Shown in pieces: positions 1 to 5,589 of a stretch of 5,589 nt of DNA. Position 1 is the stretch's first letter; each line of letters starts with the position of its first letter. The notes under the pieces are model-generated. The model did not search any database, was not told the DNA's origin, and worked only from the letters and a program-made list of their open reading frames with translations. The position numbers and the translations under genes were made by a program. The DNA comes from Bacillota bacterium (GTDB lineage Bacteria; Bacillota; Dethiobacteria; DTU022): NCBI GenBank assembly GCA_012797095.1, contig JAAZPS010000026.1:1-5589 (forward strand), written 5' to 3'.

Positions 1-2020
1 CACCGCTGCCGGAGCGGCTTTTGAAAAAGGGCTCCAGCATCTGTCCGTGAAGGGGCAGATCGTAAAGCACAAGGGTCCGGCCTCCTTCCGGCAGGGCCGC
101 ATCCCCCTCCCTGTAATTATCTCTCCCGCTGCCAAGAAAAGCAAGGGGCGGCGAATCCGGCAGCCGCCGCTTCAAGGCAGCCTGCCGCCGTTTCGTGGCG
201 GCAAAAATAACCACGGGCCGCTCTTCCGGGCTCAAGATCTTTTCAAGGCAGGCCAGGCGGCGGCGCTCCCCGCGCCGCTCGATCACCGTGACCCGGCCGC
301 AACCGGCGCGATCGGCCCGGCGCAGATCCTTCAAAACCATATCCAGAACCGGCCGGTCGTTGAAATAGCCCTCCCTGAGGGTAAAGGCAAGATCGAGGGG
401 CCGCTCCCGCTCCAGGGAGGGCTCCAGGGCTGCCGCCGCGAAGAAGATCGGCGCTGTCGTGTAGCCGCCGCGGGCCAGATCCAGCTTGAGGTGGCTGCGG
501 TCGGCTCCCACCAGGCGCCATGATTGCAGCTCCCAGTCCCGGCTGCAGAAAAGGGGCGGCGGGTTGCCCCTGCCGAAAGGTTCCAGCAGGGTCAGCTCCC
601 GGGCCAGGGCCAGATCGATCTCCTTCGGTGCCAGGGCAGCGTCAAATTCGATCAGCGGCGAAAGCTGCTCCGGGCGCAGCCGCGGCGCTGCATATAGGTT
701 GAGCTGCTCCCGCAGCCGGTCAATATGGGCCGCCCTGAGCGTCATTCCGGCGGCCTGCTCATGCCCGCCAAAACGCTCCAGCAGCACGGCACAGCTCTGC
801 AGGGCAGCGGTGATATTGAATCCGGGAATGCTGCGTGCCGAGCCGCGGCCTTCGGCACCGTCAAGGCTGATCAGCACCACGGGACGGTAAAAGCGCTCGG
901 CCAGGCGGGAGGCGACAATACCGATCACCCCTGGCGGCCAGTCGGCCCCGGCCAGGGTGATGATATGCTCCCCGGCAGAGCGGCGGTCCTCCGCCAGCAC
1001 GGCCTCGGCCTGCTGCAGGATCCGCGCGCCCGTATTGCGGCGCTCCTGGTTGGTCCGGTGCAGGGTGAGGGCAAGCTGCCCGGCCTTCTCCGGATCCCGC
1101 TCCAGCAGAAGCCGGATCGCCGGATCGGCCTCTCCGAGGCGGCCGGCCGCATTGAGCGGCGGGGAGAGGATATAGGCGAGCGCATAGCTGTCGATCTGCC
1201 CCGGTTCGATCCCTCCGGCCGCGGCGAGCGCCTGCAGACCCGGCCGTGGCGAACGCCGCAGCTGCTCCAGACCGCAGGCGGTCAGGGCCCGGTTCTCGCC
1301 GTGCAGGGGCACCAGATCTGCCACCGTCCCCAGCGCGGCCAGCTCCAGGAGATCTTCCGGGAAAGGGGCACCCGCCCGCTCCATCAACGCCGCCGCCAGC
1401 TTGAAGGCGATCCCCGCGCCGGCCAGATCCTTGAACGGATAGGGGCAGCCTTCCTGGAGCGGGTTCAGGATCGCGGCGGCCTCCACCGCCTCTCCAAAGG
1501 GCTGGTGGTGATCGGTGATGATCAGCTCAAGTCCGAGACTGCGGGCGCAGGCCCCCTCCTCAACGGCGTTGATCCCGCAATCAACGGTGATCACCAGGTC
1601 GGCCCCGGCCGCAGCGATCTGCTCCAGCGCTTCCCGGTGCAGACCGTAGCCTTCGCGGAAGCGGCTGGGCAGATAATAATCGACCGCCGCCGCACCGAGC
1701 CGCTGCAGTGCCTCCACCAGGAGCGCTGCTGCGGTGATCCCGTCGACATCATAGTCGCCGTGGACAACGATCTTCTCGCCCTTCTCCAGGGCGGCGGCGA
1801 TCCGATCCACCGCCTGCTCCATCCCCTGCATCAGCCAGGGCGAATGGAGCTGCTCCAGCGAAGGCTGGAGAAATGCACGGCCGGCAGCGGCATTCTCGAT
1901 CCCCCGGTTGAGCAGGATCCGGGCCGTGGCCGGCAAGATATCGAGCGCCTCCGCCAGGGCAGCGCACTGTTCAACAGGCGCCGCCGGCGGGCCGCTCCAG
2001 CGTTTCCGGGAAAGGCTCAT
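1..2020 (-). CDS. recJ: Single-stranded-DNA-specific exonuclease RecJ (3' end missing)
   Basis: RecJ degrades single-stranded DNA 5' to 3' in the cytoplasm, serving RecFOR recombination, mismatch repair and base excision repair. I read 673 codons from the ATG at 2020-2018 to the left edge with no stop. The DHH phosphoesterase core is intact: DYDVDG at residues 89-94, VDCG at 146-149, TDHHQ at 169-173 and GTVADLVPL at 231-239. The expected metal ligands (D91, D93, D147, H171/H172, D235) are all present. NAAGRL follows at 290-295. The DHHA1 part has GRGSARS at 391-397 and GGHEQAAG at 418-425. An OB-like domain follows with EPFGRGNP at 480-487. Residues from about 570 look like the extra C-terminal region of Bacillota RecJ. 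This domain order rules out the shorter NrnA-type DHH proteins. The start lies 3 bases after the upstream stop; an AAGGAGAG site (2033-2040) sits rather far upstream, about 12 bases, which suggests translational coupling. The protein ends outside the window, so its full length is unknown. Confidence 0.95.
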   Translation of the reverse strand, partial: MSLSRKRWSGPPAAPVEQCAALAEALDILPATARILLNRGIENAAAGRAFLQPSLEQLHSPWLMQGMEQAVDRIAAALEKGEKIVVHGDYDVDGITAAALLVEALQRLGAAAVDYYLPSRFREGYGLHREALEQIAAAGADLVITVDCGINAVEEGACARSLGLELIITDHHQPFGEAVEAAAILNPLQEGCPYPFKDLAGAGIAFKLAAALMERAGAPFPEDLLELAALGTVADLVPLHGENRALTACGLEQLRRSPRPGLQALAAAGGIEPGQIDSYALAYILSPPLNAAGRLGEADPAIRLLLERDPEKAGQLALTLHRTNQERRNTGARILQQAEAVLAEDRRSAGEHIITLAGADWPPGVIGIVASRLAERFYRPVVLISLDGAEGRGSARSIPGFNITAALQSCAVLLERFGGHEQAAGMTLRAAHIDRLREQLNLYAAPRLRPEQLSPLIEFDAALAPKEIDLALARELTLLEPFGRGNPPPLFCSRDWELQSWRLVGADRSHLKLDLARGGYTTAPIFFAAAALEPSLERERPLDLAFTLREGYFNDRPVLDMVLKDLRRADRAGCGRVTVIERRGERRRLACLEKILSPEERPVVIFAATKRRQAALKRRLPDSPPLAFLGSGRDNYREGDAALPEGGRTLVLYDLPLHGQMLEPFFKSRSGSG

Positions 2021-2023
2021 CGT

Positions 2024-2368
2024 TTAAGGGCTCTCTCCTTCCTCGGGCGGCTCCGCCGCCTGCTGCAGCCGGGCAAGTTCCCCCTGCAGACGGCCCTTCT
2101 CCTGCTCCAGACCGGCCAGGCGCGCCCGCAGCTCCTCCCGGCACTTCCTGTCGGCGCGGGTCTCCAGGGCGCTGCGAATACCGCGGTAAAGGCTGAACAG
2201 ACCCACCGCCAGGGCGCCTGCAGCAGCCGCCCCGGCAATGAGGACGATCAGCGGCAGCTCGGCTCGGCCAAAAAGGTAGTTGACCACGACAGGTTGGTGA
2301 TTGGCCGCGGCGATTATGGCGATAAGCAGGGTAAAAAGAAGCGAAAAGATAAGTAAAAGTGAGCCCAT
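2024..2368 (-). CDS. Small LapA-domain (DUF1049-type) inner-membrane protein
   Basis: This is a 114-residue membrane protein of the LapA/DUF1049 type. Two hydrophobic helices (about residues 3-21 and 38-60) flank the family's hallmark linker, seen here as NHQPVVVNYLFGRAE (23-37). A charged, probably coiled-coil cytoplasmic tail rich in Arg, Glu and Leu covers about 70-105, and the protein ends in an acidic, Pro-containing tail. Enterobacterial LapA works with LapB to control LPS synthesis through FtsH. That role cannot be transferred here, because the host looks Gram-positive and no LapB-type TPR protein is visible, so the function is unknown. I chose the ATG at 2368-2366 because an AAGGAG site ends 8 bases before it. 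Two in-frame GTG codons further upstream (2377-2375 and 2374-2372) would lie on or against that site. The gene sits between secF and recJ, 3 bases before the recJ start, so it is probably co-transcribed and translationally coupled with recJ. Confidence 0.85.
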   Translation of the reverse strand: MGSLLLIFSLLFTLLIAIIAAANHQPVVVNYLFGRAELPLIVLIAGAAAAGALAVGLFSLYRGIRSALETRADRKCREELRARLAGLEQEKGRLQGELARLQQAAEPPEEGESP

Positions 2369-2376
2369 TTCCACCA

Positions 2377-2382
2377 CTCCTT
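2377..2382 (-). promoter_or_regulatory. Ribosome binding site that fixes the LapA-like gene start
   Basis: The minus strand reads AAGGAG here, followed by 8 bases and then ATG at 2368. The site overlaps the upstream in-frame GTG at 2377-2375, which argues against that GTG being the start. Confidence 0.75.
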
Positions 2383-2417
2383 CAGCATGATGGCGCGATC
2401 ACCGTCCTAACTCCCCC

Positions 2418-2439
2418 GCTGCGCCCTGCAGGGCGCAGC
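2418..2439 (-). repeat. Perfect 22-bp palindrome between secF and the LapA-like gene
   Basis: Two 11-base arms (GCTGCGCCCTG and CAGGGCGCAGC) meet with no spacer. In RNA this would give a stem of about 9 GC-rich pairs with a TGCA loop. It lies 21 bases after the secF stop. On the minus strand the stem is followed by GGGGGAGTTAGG, with no run of U, so it does not look like a classical intrinsic terminator. A transcript-stabilising or processing hairpin, or a protein-binding site, fits better. The symmetry is read directly; the role is inference. Confidence 0.7.
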
Positions 2440-2459
2440 TCACCCGGCGCGCTCGCCGC

Positions 2460-3386
2460 TCAGGCCGGACGCCGCCGGGCCCGCCCGGGCTGCAACCTGC
2501 TCAGATCAAACCAGAGGGGCGCAGCGATGAAGATCGATGAATAGGTCCCCACGACCACACCGATCAAAAGGGCGATGACGAAAGCGATGAGATCGAAGCT
2601 GCCGATAAAATAGTAGAAACCGACCAGCAGCGCCACCAGCACGATCAGCGTGGTCAGCGAGGTGTTCAATGTCCGGACCAGGCTCTGGTTGATGCTCTGA
2701 TCAACCAGCACATCGTACTCGTCTTTCTTCTTGCGCTTGATATTTTCGCGTATCCGGTCGAAGATGACGATGGTATCGTTGACCGAGTACCCGAATATGG
2801 TCAGCAGGGCCGCAATAAAGGGTACATTCACCTCCAGCCGGAAGATGGAAAATATCGCCATGATAATGAAGATATCGTGCAGCAGCGCCGTGATCGCGGC
2901 AAGAGCAAACTTGAATTCAAAACGGATCGTGATATAGATGATCATCCCGGCGATGGCCACGACCAGGGCGATCAGCGACTGGCGGGCCAGCTCACCGCTG
3001 ATCACACCGCCGACGCTTTCCACGCGTAGGTCTTCCGACCCCAACGAGGGCCAGCGCTCCCTGAAGGAGCCCAGGATGGCATTGCGGCGCCCCTCTTCCA
3101 GATAGACGCTCTTGATCACCACTCCCTCCATGGTGATCCGTCCCTGCAGATCGCGCCCCTGGACCACCTGCAGGGCAGCGCCCTTCAGCTCGGGAATGGC
3201 GCCGAGCACAGTCTCGACCTCATCCAGGGTAAAGCCCCCGGTCAGATTGAGATGGAAGACAGTTCCGCCGGCAAAATCGATGCCCAGATTGAGCCCGGCG
3301 AGGATCAGCGAAAGGGCCCCGGCAAGGATCAGCAGCAGCGAGAGGATATAGGGTATCTTCCGGTTGCGCACAAAATTGATCGTCAT
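2460..3386 (-). CDS. secF: Protein translocase subunit SecF
   Basis: SecF pairs with SecD in the cytoplasmic membrane to form the proton-driven accessory complex of SecYEG, which helps pull secreted proteins out of the channel. It belongs to the RND superfamily. The 308 residues match the usual SecF length. TM1 lies at about 11-31, the periplasmic/extracellular domain opens with LGIDFAGGT (34-42), and five more helices run from about 137 to 292. The family signature GYSVNDTIVIFDRIREN is at 199-215, with RTLNTSLTTL at 238-247. D204 and R238 match by motif the Asp and Arg of the proton pathway described for Thermus SecDF. The junction before TM2 reads SVGGVISGEL (124-133), where many SecF proteins have a Gly-Pro. 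The ATG overlaps the secD stop as ATGA (3383-3386), so the pair is translationally coupled and probably made in equal amounts. The tail ends in a short Arg-rich stretch (301-308). Confidence 0.97.
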   Translation of the reverse strand: MTINFVRNRKIPYILSLLLILAGALSLILAGLNLGIDFAGGTVFHLNLTGGFTLDEVETVLGAIPELKGAALQVVQGRDLQGRITMEGVVIKSVYLEEGRRNAILGSFRERWPSLGSEDLRVESVGGVISGELARQSLIALVVAIAGMIIYITIRFEFKFALAAITALLHDIFIIMAIFSIFRLEVNVPFIAALLTIFGYSVNDTIVIFDRIRENIKRKKKDEYDVLVDQSINQSLVRTLNTSLTTLIVLVALLVGFYYFIGSFDLIAFVIALLIGVVVGTYSSIFIAAPLWFDLSRLQPGRARRRPA

Positions 3387-4666
3387 ACCGTCTTCACCCC
3401 CACAAAGCGGCTGCTTCGCATCAGTCCGGCCTGGAAGGCCAGGCGCAGCAGCGACCGGGTCAGTGTGATTGCCGTGAACATGCTGCAGACGATCCCGATA
3501 AAGAGGGTCACGGCAAAGCCGCGCACCGGACCGCTGGCCAGGGCAAAGAGCACAATGGTCGCGATGATCGTGGTCACATTTGAATCGAGGATGGTCCGGA
3601 AGGCCTGCTGGAAGCCGTTTTCCATGGCCCGGTGAACGGTGCGCCCGGAGCGCAGCTCGTCCTTGATCCGCTCGAAGATGAGCACATTGGCATCGACGGC
3701 CATGCCGATGGAGAGGATCAGTCCGGCGATCCCCGGCAGAGTCAACGTTGTCGGCAGCAGCGTCAGCGCACCCAGAACCAGGGTCAGGTAAAAGATGAGC
3801 GCCACCCCGGAGACCAATCCGGCAAAGCGGTAGAAGAAAAGCATATAGAGCAGCACTGCAGCAAGGCCGGCAGCGGCGGCGTAGATGCTGACATTCATTG
3901 TCTGCTGCCCCAGGGTCGGCCCGACCAGACGCGATTCCAGCTCGATCAGCTCCACCGGCAGGGAGCCGCTGCGCAGCAGCAGGGCCAGCTCGGCGGCCTC
4001 CTCGAAGGTATAGCGACCGGTGATCCGGGCATGGCCGTCGGTGATGACTGCGCTGACAACGGGATCGGAGATAATCTCGCCGTCGAGCAGGATATAGATC
4101 TTCTGCCCCAGAAACTGGCCCGTGGCTTTGGCGAAACTTTCGGTGCCCTCCTTGTCCAGCTCCAGGGAGATAAAGGGCTCCGGCTCGGCAGGGTCACGCA
4201 TTGCCTGGGCACGGCGCAGGTTGGCCCCGCTGAGCACCTCGTTACCCTCGGGATCGACGAAAGAGAGCCTCGCCGTGCGGCCGATGATCTCGCGAGCCTT
4301 CTCCGGATCGTCGATATCGGGCAGCTCGATCCGCACCCGATTGTCACCCTGCGGCACGATCACCGGCTCGGCCACGCCGAGCTCATCGACGCGCATCCGG
4401 ATCACCGCCACGGTCCGCTCGATGGCATCGGCATCGACCTCCTCATCGCCCGTCTCCACCGCCTCCAGAAGTACATAAAGCCCGCCGGCAATATCGAGCC
4501 CGCGCTTGATCCCGAGATCTTCCTTACCGGTCCAGGCCAGCATCTTCTTCCCCGTATCCGTACCCAGCGCTACCTGAAAGACCAGGTAGGCCGAGCCCGC
4601 CAGAAGTAAACAGATAAAGATAAATAAGAGCAAACGTCCGCTGCCCTTCTGACCCCGCCTGTTCAT
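3383..4666 (-). CDS. secD: Protein translocase subunit SecD
   Basis: SecD is the larger partner of SecF in the Sec accessory complex, driving late steps of protein export with the proton gradient. The protein is 427 residues, short compared with enterobacterial SecD (about 615) but in the normal range for Gram-positive SecD. An N-terminal helix (about 10-32) is followed by RGLDIAGGLYVLLE (55-68), the external P1 region with SFVDPEGNEV (135-144), then LRSGSLPV (231-238) and GPTLGQQ (249-255) leading into TM2. TM4 carries GIAGLILSIGMAVDANVLIF (312-331); D325 matches by motif the conserved Asp needed for proton-driven function. Five helices occupy about 258-408. The ATG start has a strong GGAGGTGG site (4676-4683), 9 bases upstream. 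No yajC precedes it, although yajC often does in other genomes. It is the first gene of the secD-secF-(LapA-like)-recJ unit, with its own promoter. Confidence 0.97.
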   Translation of the reverse strand: MNRRGQKGSGRLLLFIFICLLLAGSAYLVFQVALGTDTGKKMLAWTGKEDLGIKRGLDIAGGLYVLLEAVETGDEEVDADAIERTVAVIRMRVDELGVAEPVIVPQGDNRVRIELPDIDDPEKAREIIGRTARLSFVDPEGNEVLSGANLRRAQAMRDPAEPEPFISLELDKEGTESFAKATGQFLGQKIYILLDGEIISDPVVSAVITDGHARITGRYTFEEAAELALLLRSGSLPVELIELESRLVGPTLGQQTMNVSIYAAAAGLAAVLLYMLFFYRFAGLVSGVALIFYLTLVLGALTLLPTTLTLPGIAGLILSIGMAVDANVLIFERIKDELRSGRTVHRAMENGFQQAFRTILDSNVTTIIATIVLFALASGPVRGFAVTLFIGIVCSMFTAITLTRSLLRLAFQAGLMRSSRFVGVKTV

Positions 4667-4675
4667 AAAAACCGA

Positions 4676-4683
4676 CCACCTCC
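4676..4683 (-). promoter_or_regulatory. secD: Ribosome binding site of secD
   Basis: The minus strand reads GGAGGTGG, 9 bases before the ATG at 4666. It is a near-perfect match to the 16S rRNA anti-Shine-Dalgarno sequence and supports the SecD start at MNRRGQK. Confidence 0.8.
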
Positions 4684-4721
4684 GCCGATTGATCAGCCCT
4701 CACTGCAGCTGCCTTCAACAC

Positions 4722-4750
4722 ATTATATCAGAGCAGGATCATAATTTCAG
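4722..4750 (-). promoter_or_regulatory. Extended -10 sigma-A type promoter for the secD operon
   Basis: The minus strand has a consensus TATAAT (4722-4727) preceded by TG and one base, which makes an extended -10. A CTGAAA element (4745-4750, four of six matches to TTGACA) lies 17 bases upstream. Transcription would start near 4715, leaving a 5' leader of about 50 bases before the secD ATG. The -35 overlaps the inverted repeat at 4748-4763, so a bound protein could control it. The match is seen directly; its use is inferred. Confidence 0.65.
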
Positions 4751-4763
4751 ATAAAATTATCTG
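4748..4763. promoter_or_regulatory. Operator-like inverted repeat over the secD -35 region
   Basis: Perfect 7-base arms, CAGATAA and TTATCTG, are separated by AA. An overlapping second symmetry pairs ATAATTT (4741-4747) with AAATTAT (4754-4760). A short dyad on the upstream edge of a promoter is the usual form of a dimeric regulator site. No regulator is encoded in the window, so the factor is unknown. Confidence 0.4.
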
Positions 4764-4778
4764 CTACCGGCGGCGGCG

Positions 4779-4881
4779 GTTTGCAGCGCCTGCCCGGTCC
4801 GCGCCCGGTAGGGCTGCCTGCGAGGCAGCGGCCAACCGCAAACACCCGGGCTCACCCAGCTTCCCGGGGAGAGCCCCTACC
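4779..4881 (-). ncRNA. Candidate structured RNA element upstream of secD
   Basis: I see a compact potential fold on the minus strand and do not recognise a known family. A 7-bp closing helix P1 pairs GGTAGGG (4881-4875) with CCCTACC (4813-4807). Inside it, hairpin P3 pairs GCTC-T-CCC (4874-4867) with GGG-T-GAGC (4857-4850), and hairpin P2 pairs CTGCCT with AGGCAG (4828-4823 and 4819-4814) around a CGC loop. P1 abuts P3 on one side and P2 on the other without gaps, and 21 unpaired bases remain between P3 and P2. Part of that strand, GTTTGCGGT (4843-4835), can pair with GCTGCAAAC (4787-4779) outside P1, as a pseudoknot. Two of those nine pairs are G-U and exist only in the minus-strand RNA. It could be a leader of the secD operon, a small RNA, or a palindromic repeat with no RNA function. 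Confidence 0.35.
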
Positions 4882-4884
4882 ATG

Positions 4885-4904
4885 AAAACGGCAGAAAGGC
4901 CGCC
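4885..4904 (-). terminator. Weak candidate intrinsic terminator downstream of arcC
   Basis: On the minus strand CGGC (4902-4899), a 6-base loop and GCCG (4892-4889) are followed by TTTT (4888-4885); two further G-U pairs could extend the stem into the T run. The stem is short and the T tract brief. It lies about 90 bases after the arcC stop and is the only terminator-like structure found between arcC and secD. Its left arm can instead pair with 4925-4930 (see findings). Confidence 0.3.
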
Positions 4905-4945
4905 TTCCCTGTGCGGGTATATGACGGCCTGTTCCACCTGCCCTT

Positions 4946-4974
4946 ATGGTAACAATTTTACGCCAAATATTCAA
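4946..4974 (-). promoter_or_regulatory. Possible second promoter at the upstream edge of the arcC-secD spacer
   Basis: The minus strand carries TTGAAT (4969-4974), a 17-base spacer and TACCAT (4946-4951), each a four-of-six match to the sigma-A elements, in an AT-rich patch just after arcC. If used, transcription would begin near 4939 and run through the whole structured spacer towards secD. Matches of this quality also occur by chance. Confidence 0.25.
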
Positions 4975-4991
4975 CCGGTTTTACGGTACTC

Positions 4992-5589
4992 TCAGGAGAT
5001 CAGCCGGTAATCGGTGCCGTACGCACTCAGCCGATTGTAGAAGACCTGGGTGCCGGTATCTCCATTGACCGCCTCGACAACGCAATCTAGCGAGGTGATG
5101 ATCGCCCGCTCCCCGCCTTCCCGGACAAAGTTGATCGCGGCGCGCACCTTCGGTCCCATACTCCCGGAGGCAAAATGGCCTTCCTGTTCGTAGTGTTGCA
5201 GCTCGTCTATCGTCACCCGGCCCAGCTGTTTTTCATCGGGCTGCCCAAAATTAAGCGCCACATGGCTGACATCGGTCAGGATGATCAGCACCTCGGAATT
5301 GACCGCCTTTGCCAGCAGCTGCGCCGCCAGATCTTTGTCAATAACCGCCTCTACCCCGCGGTAGAGCCCTTCTTTGCGGATCACCGGGATCCCCCCCCCG
5401 CCGGCGGCGATAACCAGGTAGCGGTCGGCCAGCTCCCTGATCATCTTCTCTTCAACAATTTTCCGCGGCTGCGGGGACGGCACTACCTTGCGCCAGCCCC
5501 TTCCAGAATCCTCGATCCAGACTTCCCCTCTTTCGACCATATATCTTTGAGCTTCCGCGGAAGTGTAGAAAGAACCGACGGGCTTGGTC
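4992..5589 (-). CDS. arcC: Carbamate kinase, C-terminal two thirds (5' end missing)
   Basis: Carbamate kinase interconverts carbamoyl phosphate plus ADP with carbamate plus ATP in the cytosol. It usually works as the last, ATP-making step of the arginine deiminase pathway or of agmatine, allantoin or purine breakdown. The window holds 198 codons and the stop; a full enzyme is about 310 residues, so roughly 110 are missing at the N terminus. Numbering from the first visible codon, the family motifs are TKPVGSFY (1-8), GRGWRKVVPSPQP (29-41), AAGGGGIPV (61-69), AVIDKDLAAQLLA (81-93), IILTDV (102-107) and FASGSMGPKV (139-148), and a GTQVFYN segment marks the usual family end. About 14 further residues, ending in YGTDYRLIS, form a short extra tail. 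Amino acid kinase relatives such as UMP or glutamate kinase lack this motif set. No arcA, arcB or transporter gene is visible, so the pathway cannot be told. It is probably transcribed separately from secD. Confidence 0.95.
   Translation of the reverse strand, partial: TKPVGSFYTSAEAQRYMVERGEVWIEDSGRGWRKVVPSPQPRKIVEEKMIRELADRYLVIAAGGGGIPVIRKEGLYRGVEAVIDKDLAAQLLAKAVNSEVLIILTDVSHVALNFGQPDEKQLGRVTIDELQHYEQEGHFASGSMGPKVRAAINFVREGGERAIITSLDCVVEAVNGDTGTQVFYNRLSAYGTDYRLIS

Noticed and set aside
47..890. Plus-strand open frames opposite the 3' part of recJ
   Set aside because: Arg/Pro/Gly- or Ser/Arg-rich translations typical of shadow frames. The RecJ reading frame on the minus strand runs through without a stop.
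725..2356. 543-codon open frame on the plus strand opposite recJ
   Set aside because: Its product is low-complexity, rich in Gly, Arg, Gln and Leu, with no recognisable domain. It is antisense to a complete set of RecJ motifs. GC-biased third positions in recJ suppress stops in this frame.
2418..2439. Intrinsic terminator after secF
   Set aside because: The hairpin is strong, but neither strand has a T run after it, and the LapA-like gene and recJ follow closely without a clear promoter of their own.
3632..4609. 325-codon open frame on the plus strand opposite secD
   Set aside because: Same composition effect: the product is rich in Gln, Gly, Asp and His without family features, while the opposite strand encodes all SecD motifs.
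4524..4721. 65-codon minus-strand frame overlapping the secD start
   Set aside because: It is out of frame with SecD. The strong ribosome site at 4676-4683 serves the SecD ATG, and the product has no family features.
4764..4883. 39-codon minus-strand frame in the arcC-secD spacer
   Set aside because: No ribosome site precedes the ATG, the product ends in four Arg from a CGC/CGG repeat, and the bases are better explained by the nested inverted repeats.
4764..4948. Known RNA genes (6S, tmRNA, SRP RNA, RNase P) or known riboswitches
   Set aside because: I looked for the conserved elements I know of these families on both strands and found none. Rfam models could still detect a divergent member.

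Overview
The window is a GC-rich bacterial chromosomal segment. Every gene I can support lies on the minus strand, so transcription runs from high to low coordinates. In that order it holds the end of a carbamate kinase gene (arcC, cut by the right edge), a 325-base gene-free stretch, secD, secF, a small two-helix membrane protein of the LapA/DUF1049 type, and recJ (cut by the left edge after 673 codons). Separate secD and secF genes, a short SecD (427 residues), strong GGAGG-type ribosome sites, and the order secD-secF-recJ suggest a GC-rich member of the Bacillota (a Clostridia-like lineage). This is an inference from gene order and protein style; no rRNA or other taxonomic marker is present.

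secD, secF, the small membrane gene and recJ look like one transcription unit. secD and secF overlap by 4 bases (ATGA), secF and the membrane gene are 91 bases apart with a 22-bp perfect palindrome between them, and the membrane gene and recJ are 3 bases apart. An extended -10 promoter (TG-n-TATAAT) sits about 55 bases before secD, with a 16-base operator-like inverted repeat over its -35 region. SecD and SecF form the proton-driven accessory complex of the Sec translocon. RecJ is a 5'-3' single-strand DNA exonuclease for repair and recombination. The link between the two is positional; no shared biochemical role is evident.

The arcC-secD spacer (4667-4991) is the least ordinary part. AT-rich edges carrying promoter-like sequences enclose a GC-rich core with several nested inverted repeats. 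Read on the minus strand, the core can fold into a compact three-way junction whose helices abut without gaps, with a possible pseudoknot that gains G-U pairs only on that strand. A possible attenuator-like pair of alternative hairpins precedes it. I do not recognise it as a known RNA family. It may be a structured leader or small RNA, or a palindromic repeat element.

The large open frames on the plus strand opposite recJ and secD are composition shadows and are not annotated. Beyond the spacer, the window is ordinary housekeeping sequence.
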